A stretch of DNA of 6,056 nt from CAVAVT01 sp963592185. Its GTDB lineage: Bacteria > Bacillota > Negativicutes > Selenomonadales > Selenomonadaceae. Under the pieces are notes generated by a model, which was not told the DNA's origin, did not search any database, and worked only from the letters and a program-made list of their open reading frames with translations. The first letter of the stretch is position 1. Each line of letters starts with the position of its first letter. The stretch covers positions 1 through 6,056 of the forward strand of contig CAVAVT010000086.1 in NCBI GenBank assembly GCA_963592185.1, in the 5' to 3' direction. Shown piece by piece: positions 1 to 6,056 of this stretch. The translations under genes and the position numbers were made by a program.

Positions 1-1587
1 TTCATCAGTATGCTTCGTGCTTACTATGACATACGCAACAAGGACAAGTTTCAGGACTTGTTTGGCGACCTGTGGATAGGCAAGCACCCGACATCGTTGC
101 AAGGCAAGTTTCAGGTACTTTATCTCGACTTCTCGCAAGTGGGCGGGAGTATCGAAAAGCTGGAGGAGCGTTTTAATTTCTTCCTCGGTGTGGAACTGGA
201 TGGCTTTGTGCGTGATTATCATGAATATTATCCCGAAGAAACTATCAAGAAGGTGAGGGAAACAGAAGATGCTGTGGGCAAGTTTGCCATCATATTGAAT
301 GAGGCGAAATATCACAAATATCCTCTTTATCTCATCATCGACGAGTATGACAACTTTACCAATACCGTGCTCAATGAGCAGGGTGAGGATGTGTATTGGG
401 CAATCACTCATGCTGAAGGGTTCTACCGTGACATCTTCAAGAAGTTTAAGGGCAACTTTGAGCGTATCTTCATTACAGGCGTCAGTCCTGTGACGCTCGA
501 TGATGTAACCAGCGGATTCAATATCGGCTGGCATATTTCCACCAAGGAAGAGTTCAACCAGATGCTTGGTTTCTCCACGGAGGATGTGCGGGAAATGTTC
601 ACTTATTACAAGGAAAAAGGCTTGATTCGTCCTGATAGCGACATCGAGGCAATCATCAAGGAGATGAAGCCTTGGTATGATAATTATTGCTTTGCGGAAG
701 AGGCATTGAAGACACAAAGCCGTGTCTTCAACTGTGACATGGTGCTTTATTATCTCCGCAACTACATAAATCGTGGTGAAGGACCTAAGGAAATGATAGA
801 CCCTAACACGAAGACGGATTATAACAAGATGCGCAAGCTCATCAATCTTGACAAATTGGATGGTGACCGTAAAGGCATTATTCGTACGATAGCAGAGACA
901 GGACAGATAATCTGCCACTTGGAAGAGACTTTCCCAGCGAGGATGATTACCAATCCGCAGATATTCCCTAGTTTGTTGTTCTATTATGGAATGCTTACCA
1001 TCAAGGGAACTTTTGGAAGCCAGCTCATATTGGGCATTCCTAACAACAATGTTCGCAAGCAATATTATGGCTATTTGCTAGAAGACTATCAAAGTGATAA
1101 GTATGTCAACCTCTCTGACCTTGAATATAAGTTTACGTTGATGGCTTTTGAGGGAAAGTGGAGGGAGACCTTGGAATGTATGGCTGAGGCGTACGCCAAT
1201 GTTTCCTCGGTGCGTGATGGCATCGAGGCGGAGCGCAACCTGCAAGGCTTCTTCATGGCTTATCTGAATCTCAACAATTATTACTATACGGCACCAGAGT
1301 TGGAATTGAACCATGGCTATTGCGATTTCTTCCTTTTGCCTGACTTGACTCATTATCCAACAAAGCATAGTTATATCTTGGAACTAAAGCTGATTCCTAA
1401 GAGAGAAAAAGGAATGTCTGAAAAAGTTTATAAGGCATTGATTGCCCAGCAATGGGATGAGGCGGAGGCTCAAATCAAGCGGTATGCTGAAGCACCGAGA
1501 GTTGAGGCTTTGCGCCAAGGCACTCAACTACATAGAATCATTATGCAGTTTGATGGTTGGAAACTGTATCGGATGGATGAGGTGTAG
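1..1587 (+). CDS. AAA-ATPase-like protein with C-terminal PD-(D/E)XK nuclease-like domain, 5'-partial
   Basis: The frame is open from the first base (codons Phe-Ile-Ser before the first ATG at 10) to TAG at 1585-1587. The opening residues FISMLRAYYD match the helix that directly follows the Walker A loop in the AAA-ATPase-like (DUF1703-associated) family, so the true start and P-loop lie just left of the window and ATG 10 is not the start. A Walker B-like strand, LYLIIDEYDN, has its Asp-Glu at 340-345. A sensor-like strand RIFITGVSP follows near 463-489. The C-terminal part has GYCDFFLL (Asp 1324-1326) and YILELKL (Glu 1381-1383, Lys 1387-1389), the D...ExK pattern of PD-(D/E)XK nucleases. 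The ending QFDGWKLYRMDEV is a usual end for the family, so the 3' end seems intact. The function is unknown; an ATP-dependent nuclease or a role in defence or mobile DNA is inference. It ends only about 15 bases before the methyltransferase remnant. Confidence 0.88.
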   Translation, partial: FISMLRAYYDIRNKDKFQDLFGDLWIGKHPTSLQGKFQVLYLDFSQVGGSIEKLEERFNFFLGVELDGFVRDYHEYYPEETIKKVRETEDAVGKFAIILNEAKYHKYPLYLIIDEYDNFTNTVLNEQGEDVYWAITHAEGFYRDIFKKFKGNFERIFITGVSPVTLDDVTSGFNIGWHISTKEEFNQMLGFSTEDVREMFTYYKEKGLIRPDSDIEAIIKEMKPWYDNYCFAEEALKTQSRVFNCDMVLYYLRNYINRGEGPKEMIDPNTKTDYNKMRKLINLDKLDGDRKGIIRTIAETGQIICHLEETFPARMITNPQIFPSLLFYYGMLTIKGTFGSQLILGIPNNNVRKQYYGYLLEDYQSDKYVNLSDLEYKFTLMAFEGKWRETLECMAEAYANVSSVRDGIEAERNLQGFFMAYLNLNNYYYTAPELELNHGYCDFFLLPDLTHYPTKHSYILELKLIPKREKGMSEKVYKALIAQQWDEAEAQIKRYAEAPRVEALRQGTQLHRIIMQFDGWKLYRMDEV

Positions 1588-1591
1588 CTGA

Positions 1592-2494
1592 AGGTGGAAG
1601 AATAAATCATATGTAGTTAGTGATTATTGGGATGATATAAATTTAATTTCACCAACAAGTTCTGAAAGTGTAAACTATGATACCCAAAAGCCTGAAGCCC
1701 TCCTCGAACGAATCATCAAAGCCTCTTCCAACGAGGGTGACCTCGTATGCGATTTCTTCGGAGGCAGTGGAACAACGGCGGCTGTTGCGGAGCGTCTTGG
1801 CCGTCGCTGGATAACCTGCGACATAGGCAAGCCAGCATCCTTGTTGGGTGGCGACTGGGATAAGGTCATCGTGCTCGGTTGGAATTTTGCTTTCGACATC
1901 TCCCAAGCCATCGAGAAATATAAGAACAGTAACGTTGAGGTCTTGGTGATTCCACCAGACTTGCTCGATAAGCTATCGAAGAAAGGCTTCAAGAAACTCA
2001 TCGCCGACAAGACCGTTCGCTTCTCCTCTCTGCAATATCTGGTAGTAAATCCTGTTGCAGTAACCATAAATGGTAATGGGGAGGATGAACTCGACATCAG
2101 TCTCAGCAACTATGTGCTCCTTTCTCCAGACAATATTCCTCTGGATGATAAGGACAAGGAAAAACTACAAAAGGTAATGGAGCAAGACCCATTGTCGCTC
2201 ATCGAGTATTGGAGCATTGACCCTGATTATGACGGAGAAACTTTCCGCAGCACTTGGCAAGATTATCGGGAGAACGTGGATAATGACAGCGACCCATTGC
2301 ATTGCGTCTATTCCACTCGTCTCACCATGCCTCACAAGGAGAACAGAAAGGTTTGCGTCAAGGCTTTTGCAGTACTCGTGAGAGAAACTTTCATGAGGGT
2401 CAGCGACAAGCCATCCTCAATATCATCTATCTCCATGAGGTGTTGGGGGAGAACTGTGTGCTGGATGCTTACCAAGGTATCATCCCCGAACTGA
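1592..2494 (+). pseudogene. Remnant of Mod-type (type III-like) adenine-specific DNA methyltransferase
   Basis: The frame is open from after a TGA at 1589-1591 to TGA 2492-2494 (300 codons). Family-like sequence starts around 1601 (KNKSYVVSDYWDDI), runs through YDTQKPEALLERII (from 1676) and reaches DFFGGSGTT at 1751-1777, the SAM-binding FxGSGT motif. In this N6-adenine methylase class the catalytic DPPY motif precedes that block; there is no room for it here, so the protein cannot be an active methylase. After CDIGKPA (to 1837) the frame jumps to LLGGDWDKVIVLGWNF, which in full-length relatives lies far downstream, implying an in-frame internal deletion. The C-terminal domain follows: VLVIPPDLLDKL, RFSSLQYLVV, NYVLLSP, WSIDPDYDGETFRSTWQDYR, KVCVKAF. 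Homology stops near 2368; the last 40 or so codons are out-of-frame Res sequence. There is no natural start codon in context. It pairs with the downstream Res remnant. Confidence 0.8.
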
Positions 2495-4407
2495 TGGATA
2501 GGTCAGACTTGGCACAACTGGCTAAGCCTAAGTACCAGTTCCCGAAATATGCCGTGAAGATGGCTACGGGTACAGGAAAGACTTGGGTGATGCATGCTCT
2601 CTTGATCTGGCAGATGCTGAATGCCAGACACGAGGAAGTGGTGAGCGGACGATTCACCCAAAAGTTCTTGATTGTGGCACCAGGCTTGATTGTTTACGAC
2701 CGTCTGCTGGATGCTTTTTGTGGCAGGAAGAAGAGAGACGAGGAATATCGTGACCCTCAGACCAACGATTATTACATGAACCAAGATGTCTTCATCCCTG
2801 AGCGTTACAGGGATGAGGTGTTCTCGTTCATCCAAAATAATGTGGTGACCAAGGAAGATGGCATCGGCAGAAAGACGACGGGTGAGGGATTGATAGCCCT
2901 TACCAACTGGCATCTCTTTGAGAACCAGATGGAAGAAAAGGATACGGACGAGGAGTGGAAAGAAATCAAGGCAAAGCTCTTCGACATCGACCATTACAAG
3001 AGTCCGAAAGTTGTCATCTCCGTATTGATGCTCCGTGAGGGATTTGATGTGAACAACATCTGCGTGCTCGTTCCGCTCCGCTCATCCCAGGCACCTATCT
3101 TGTTGGAGCAGTTGGTGGGTAGAGGCTTGCGCCTGATGTGGCGAGAGTCTGATTATACTAGCATCAAGTATGAGGACCGCCAGCGAGTGCTTCGACTGCA
3201 TAAGCCACCAAAGACATTCATTGATACCTTATCTATCGTGGAGCATCCTGCCTTTATCAAGTTTTATGATGACTTGCAGGAACAAGGACTTGTGGCTGTG
3301 GATGAAGGCGAGGTTGGTGCAGGTGGAGCCATGGGCGACATCATCACCGTGGGCTTGAAGGAGAACTATGAGAATTATGATTTCCAATGGCCTGTCATCT
3401 TACACGATTCCATGGAGGAACTGGAAGATGCGGAGATAGACCTTGGCGACTTGGATCCTTTCACCATGTACCCACTGGACTTATTGCGTAAGTTCTTGGC
3501 AAAGGAAGGGGAGACCTTCGTATCGCAAGAGTCGCTGACCAAGACCACCTTTGGTAAGTATAAGGTGACGGCGAACCTCTTCAATGCCAATGGATATAAT
3601 GAGTATCTTCAAAAGTTGCTGAGGGTGGTGACGCTGAGGTTTGAGAATTGTCGCCGCCAGGGATTCCCTACCATCCAAATCAATGAGGCACAGACGGTGC
3701 AAGTAATGGATTGGTATATCCGTACTCGCCTGTTTGCCATTACTTTCGACCCATTCCATGGTAGCGACTGGAAGATACTCTTGGCTAAGGATGGTATTGT
3801 GACCAAGCACATCGTGGAGCAATTCGCAAGGGCTATCTATAAGATGCAGAATCGCTTGACCACGATAGATGCGGAAGTTACCCATACGCCATTCTCTTCC
3901 TTGCAAGCCATCAAGATGCGAGAGAGCTATTCGATGGAGGTGAGCAAGTGCATCTATCCTCGTTTGGGGTATCCTTCGCATGGAGGCGGTCTGGAGAAAA
4001 CCTTCATCGAGTTCTTGGATAGGGATGCTGAGGTAGAGCGGTTCCTGAAAATCAATGAGTCTGGTCATACCTTTGCCATCATCTTCTATGTTCGCAAGGA
4101 TGGACTGATGGCAACATATCATCCCGACTTTATTGTTGCCACGGCTGAGAAAGTGTATCTCATAGAGACCAAGGGCGATGACAAGGTGGATGATGCGAAT
4201 GTAAGGCAGAAGCAGACGGCAACCATCGAGTGGATCAAGAAAGTCAATGCCTTGGATGCCAAGGACAGGATGAATCGCACTTGGGAGTATGTGCTCATTG
4301 GCGAGAGCGTCTTCTATTCGCTCAGTGGTAGTGGGGCTACGATTACGGATATTTGCAACCAATGCAAGGTGTCGTATTCGATGGCTACTGGTAACCTCTT
4401 TGAGTAA
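2371..4407 (+). pseudogene. Remnant of Res-type (type III-like) restriction helicase/endonuclease
   Basis: Family-like sequence starts about 2371 (STRERNFHEGQRQAI) and ends at TAA 4405-4407, about 678 codons. Walker A ATGTGKT is at 2563-2583. Further on are FLIVAPGLIVYDRLLDAF and LTNWHLFE (near 2899). Only about 40 codons later come motif V, LREGFDV (3031-3051), and motif VI, GRGLRLMWR (from 3118). An SF2 helicase needs the DEAH (Walker B), SAT and motif IV segments between these blocks, normally well over 100 residues, and none is present. The junction, near 2930-2950, is in frame. The C-terminal nuclease is kept: HPDF (Asp 4126-4128), then YLIETKG (Glu 4165-4167, Lys 4171-4173), a PD-(D/E)XK site. 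The N-terminal region before RERNFHEGQ is also missing and the frame is offset from the Mod remnant. The 2302 ATG in this frame is only overlap with Mod. Without Walker B, ATP-driven restriction is not expected. Mod upstream is the expected partner. Confidence 0.8.
2492..2496 (+). other. Overlapping stop-start (TGATG) between Mod-remnant frame and Res frame
   Basis: The Mod-remnant frame, after crossing into Res sequence, stops at TGA 2492-2494. An ATG at 2494-2496 is in the Res frame and would begin MDRSDLAQLAKPK, upstream of Walker A. Such overlaps can allow termination-reinitiation, giving a 637-residue Res product. In intact relatives this Met appears to be internal (in an ELMDR-like stretch), so the arrangement is probably accidental. 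No upstream ribosome binding site was seen. Confidence 0.3.
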
Positions 4408-4422
4408 CAATACCTTGGCGTA

Positions 4423-4467
4423 GCCCCTTTTCTTTCCGGTTTGTTGAAAGAAAAGGGGCATTTTCTT
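4423..4467 (+). terminator. Intrinsic terminator after the Res remnant
   Basis: A perfect 14-bp stem pairs GCCCCTTTTCTTTC (4423-4436) with GAAAGAAAAGGGGC (4446-4459) across a 9-base loop. A T-rich tract, ATTTTCTT, follows at 4460-4467. It starts 15 bases after the Res stop codon, and it closes the restriction-modification transcript before the transporter promoter. The left arm has no long A tract before it, so it should work mainly on the + strand. Confidence 0.85.
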
Positions 4468-4474
4468 GTAAAAG

Positions 4475-4531
4475 TTTAGGCTAAGTCGATTTTTCTTTGT
4501 ACTTTTGCATATATTTTCTTTGTACTTTTGC
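4475..4531 (+). promoter_or_regulatory. Duplicated Bacteroidetes-type promoter of the MATE gene
   Basis: Two TACTTTTG elements, at 4500-4507 and 4523-4530, match the Bacteroidetes sigma-ABfr -7 consensus TAnnTTTG. Each sits in a perfect 18-base direct repeat, TTTTCTTTGTACTTTTGC, at 4491-4508 and 4514-4531, with 23-base spacing. GTTTA near 4474-4478 could be a weak -33 element for the first copy; TTTG at 4496-4499 lies 23 bases before the second. Start from the first copy would give a leader of roughly 20 bases to the ATG at 4537. Start from the second would fall at about the ATG itself. Confidence 0.65.
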
Positions 4532-4536
4532 TAATT

Positions 4537-5880
4537 ATGAATAGAAAAGACTTGACAGAAGGCAGCATCATGGGCAACATCTGGAACTTCCTCTTGCCCT
4601 ACATGCTGGCTTATTTCTTGCAAATCCTCTATGGATTGGCCGACCTCTTCGTGATAGGTCGATATTGTGGGGTGGAGAGCACGACGGCGGTGTCGAATGG
4701 CGCACAGATCATGTACTTCTTCACCTGCGTCGTCATGGGGCTGGCCATGGGCTCTACCGTGAAGATTGCCCATGCCGCGGGAGCGAAAGACTCGGCTCGC
4801 ACGGCTCGCTTCATCGGCAATACCACCACCATGTTCTTGGTGCTCAGCGTGGTGATGGCAGCAGTCTGCCTCTTGCTCAGAAACAGCATCGTGGGCATCA
4901 TCGACACTCCTCCCGAGGCTTGGCAGGGCAGCGTGGAATACCTTACGGTTTGCTTCATCGGCATCCCCTTCATCATGGCTTACAACATCATCGCCTCCAT
5001 CTTCCGTGGGCTGGGCGACTCGAAGAGTCCGATGTACTTCGTCGCCGTGGCTTGCGTGGTCAATGTCATCCTCGACTTCTTCTTCATCGGTTACCTGAGG
5101 CTGGGGGCGATGGGAGCAGCCCTGGGCACCACGCTCTCACAGATGTTCAGCGTCCTCGTCTCGCTCGTCGCCATCCGTAGGCATCGGGATGTTTTCGATG
5201 TGCATAGGCATGATTTCCTTCCGCACAGGCAGACCATCATGGACATCCTGAAGATAGGTTTCCCGATCGCCATGCAGGACGGATTTATCCAGATAGGCTT
5301 CCTCGCCATCACCATGATAGCCAACGGTCGAGGAGTCTACGATGCAGGAGCCGTGGGCATCGTGGAGAAATTCATCGGGCTGGTGTTCCTCCTGCCTTCG
5401 GCGATGGTCTCTACCGTTTCTGCGATTTGCTCGCAGAACATTGGTGCAGCCAAGGTGGACAGGGCGCTCAGTACCCTGCGTTACGCCATCGGCACCTGCT
5501 GCGGCTATGGCGTGCTGATGATACTGCTGTGGGTTACATTCCCAGAGGCGGCCATCCGCATCTTTAGCAGCGACCCCGTGGTGGTGGAGAAGGGAGCGGT
5601 CTATCTGCAGGGCTATGTTTACGATTGCTTCTTTGCGGGCATCCACTTCTGCTTTACGGGCTTCTTTGCGGCGTGTGGCTATTCCATCGTCTCCTTCGTC
5701 TACAATTTCCTGTCGGTCATCCTCATCAGGATTCCGTTTGCCTATTGGGCTTCCGAGCTTTATCCCGACACGCTCTATCCGATGGGGCTCACCACTAGCT
5801 TCGGCAGTGTGTTCTCGGTGGTTATCTGCATCATCGTTTACCGTTGGATGGTAAGGCACCAGAAGTTTCAAGCTGTATAA
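4537..5880 (+). CDS. MATE family efflux transporter
   Basis: This encodes a 447-residue inner-membrane protein, the usual length of the multidrug and toxic compound extrusion family. These proteins export cationic drugs, dyes or metabolites using a Na+ or H+ gradient. The N-terminus MNRKDLTEGSIMGNIWNFLLP leads into the first membrane segment, with the family-typical LYGLADLFVIGRYCG after it. About twelve hydrophobic segments can be traced, in two lobes separated near residues 215-235 by a polar, basic stretch (RRHRDVFDVHRHDFLPHR). FRGLGDSKSP, from about residue 156, is the conserved MATE loop of the N-lobe; the second lobe begins about IGFPIAMQDGFIQIG. I chose ATG 4537 over the in-frame TTG at 4528, because the TTG overlaps the -7 promoter element. 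No ribosome binding site is visible, normal for Bacteroidetes. It has its own promoter and terminator. Substrate cannot be inferred. Its codons are richer in G and C than those of the upstream genes. Confidence 0.93.
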   Translation: MNRKDLTEGSIMGNIWNFLLPYMLAYFLQILYGLADLFVIGRYCGVESTTAVSNGAQIMYFFTCVVMGLAMGSTVKIAHAAGAKDSARTARFIGNTTTMFLVLSVVMAAVCLLLRNSIVGIIDTPPEAWQGSVEYLTVCFIGIPFIMAYNIIASIFRGLGDSKSPMYFVAVACVVNVILDFFFIGYLRLGAMGAALGTTLSQMFSVLVSLVAIRRHRDVFDVHRHDFLPHRQTIMDILKIGFPIAMQDGFIQIGFLAITMIANGRGVYDAGAVGIVEKFIGLVFLLPSAMVSTVSAICSQNIGAAKVDRALSTLRYAIGTCCGYGVLMILLWVTFPEAAIRIFSSDPVVVEKGAVYLQGYVYDCFFAGIHFCFTGFFAACGYSIVSFVYNFLSVILIRIPFAYWASELYPDTLYPMGLTTSFGSVFSVVICIIVYRWMVRHQKFQAV

Positions 5881-5910
5881 GCTGTATAAGCTGTATAAGC
5901 TGTTTAATAA
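5872..5910 (+). repeat. 9-bp tandem repeat with serial in-frame stop codons
   Basis: GCTGTATAA occurs at 5872-5880, 5881-5889 and 5890-5898, followed by the variant GCTGTTTAA at 5899-5907 and another TAA at 5908-5910. The first copy encodes the last two residues (Ala-Val) and the stop of the MATE gene. Because the unit is three codons long, every copy puts another stop in the same frame, five in all. Gain or loss of units would leave the protein end unchanged. Confidence 0.9.
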
Positions 5911-5917
5911 AAAAAAA

Positions 5918-5957
5918 GGCTTTGGCTAGTTCTCTTCTAGTCAAAGCCCATTTTTTT
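5918..5957 (+). terminator. Intrinsic terminator after the MATE gene, possibly bidirectional
   Basis: GGCTTTG (5918-5924) pairs with CAAAGCC (5942-5948), a G-T wobble continues the stem, and CTAG (5926-5929) pairs with CTAG (5937-5940), closing a 7-base loop. This 12-bp stem is followed by CA and seven T at 5951-5957. A run of A at 5909-5917 precedes the left arm, so the structure could also end transcription arriving from the right on the - strand. Confidence 0.88.
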
Positions 5958-6056
5958 ATTAGGGTTCGAGCTTTATTTTTTATTAGGGTTCGAGCTTTAT
6001 TTTTTATTAGGGTTCGAGCCCATTTTTTATTAGCGTTCGAGCTTTATTTTTTATTA
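5958..6056. repeat. About 24-bp A+T-rich tandem array, cut by the right edge
   Basis: Units start at 5958, 5982, 6006, 6029 and 6053, the last cut by the window end. Each begins ATTAGGGTTCGAGC and ends in a T run. Units 1 and 2 are identical; unit 3 is 23 bases with CCCA replacing CTTTA; unit 4 has ATTAGCG. Unit 3's end, GAGCCCATTTTTTATTA, closely matches the terminator end just before the array (AAAGCCCATTTTTTTATTA, 5943-5961), suggesting the array grew from the terminator tail. No gene is seen in it. Confidence 0.88.

Noticed and set aside
2302..2370. ATG 2302 as the start of the Res gene
   Set aside because: This stretch codes in the Mod frame for conserved C-terminal sequence; Res-like sequence only begins about 2371, so the codons between are overlap only.
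3481..4461. Long antisense open frame of 326 codons opposite the Res remnant
   Set aside because: It lies wholly opposite well-conserved Res coding sequence, has no recognisable domain or promoter, and crosses the terminator stem. It is a shadow frame.
5137..5871. Antisense open frame of 244 codons opposite the MATE gene
   Set aside because: It is rich in His, Asp, Arg and Glu in the pattern expected from reverse reading of membrane-protein codons, and no family is recognised.
5962..5975. GGTTCGAG motif in each repeat unit as a tRNA T-arm or tRNA gene fragment
   Set aside because: The flanking bases do not form the 5-bp T stem in most units, and no acceptor, D or anticodon arm is present.
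5956..6056. Array as coding sequence, since 24 bases equals eight codons (+ frame Leu-Leu-Gly-Phe-Glu-Leu-Tyr-Phe; - frame open from the right edge)
   Set aside because: The 23-base third unit breaks the frame, stops follow on both strands, and the sequence directly continues a terminator T tract.
5958..6056. CRISPR array
   Set aside because: Units are contiguous, with no unique spacers between them.

Overview
The window looks like chromosomal DNA of a Bacteroidales bacterium, most likely Prevotella/Segatella or a close relative. Three things suggest this: the AAA-ATPase/PD-(D/E)XK family of the first gene, which is typically multicopy in these genomes; the TAnnTTTG-type promoter elements before the last gene; and the absence of clear Shine-Dalgarno sequences. 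All supported genes are on the + strand. The assignment rests on recalled family patterns, not on a search.

Layout. (1) Positions 1-1587 hold the 3' part of an AAA-ATPase-like gene with a C-terminal PD-(D/E)XK nuclease-like domain. The start and the Walker A loop lie off the left edge. (2) Positions 1592 to about 2370 hold a remnant of a Mod-type (type III-like) adenine-specific DNA methyltransferase. It keeps the SAM-binding FxGSGT block and the C-terminal domain, but lacks the N-terminus with the catalytic DPPY motif and seems to have a further internal deletion near 1838. (3) Positions about 2371-4407 hold a remnant of the matching Res-type helicase/endonuclease. It keeps Walker A, motifs V and VI and the C-terminal nuclease motif, but lacks its N-terminus and the stretch that should carry DEAH and SAT. 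(4) A strong intrinsic terminator follows, then a duplicated Bacteroidetes-type promoter. (5) Positions 4537-5880 hold an intact MATE-family efflux transporter. (6) The tail has a 9-bp tandem repeat carrying successive in-frame stop codons, a second intrinsic terminator, and a roughly 24-bp tandem array that resembles the end of that terminator and runs off the right edge.

How the parts relate. In their full form the Mod and Res proteins would be a modification/restriction pair, with the AAA-ATPase/nuclease gene as a neighbour. Here Mod and Res are collinear but condensed by at least four apparent deletion junctions (near 1590, 1838, 2370 and 2940), two of them in frame, while the retained segments are open and well conserved. 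The simplest reading is a recently inactivated restriction-modification locus; a collapsed or chimeric assembly is the main alternative. The MATE gene is a separate transcription unit, insulated by terminators on both sides and visibly more G+C-rich.

I see no tRNA, rRNA, CRISPR array, insertion sequence or transposase, and no convincing new multi-gene system. The most unusual features are the multi-junction Mod/Res locus and the repeat structures after the MATE gene.
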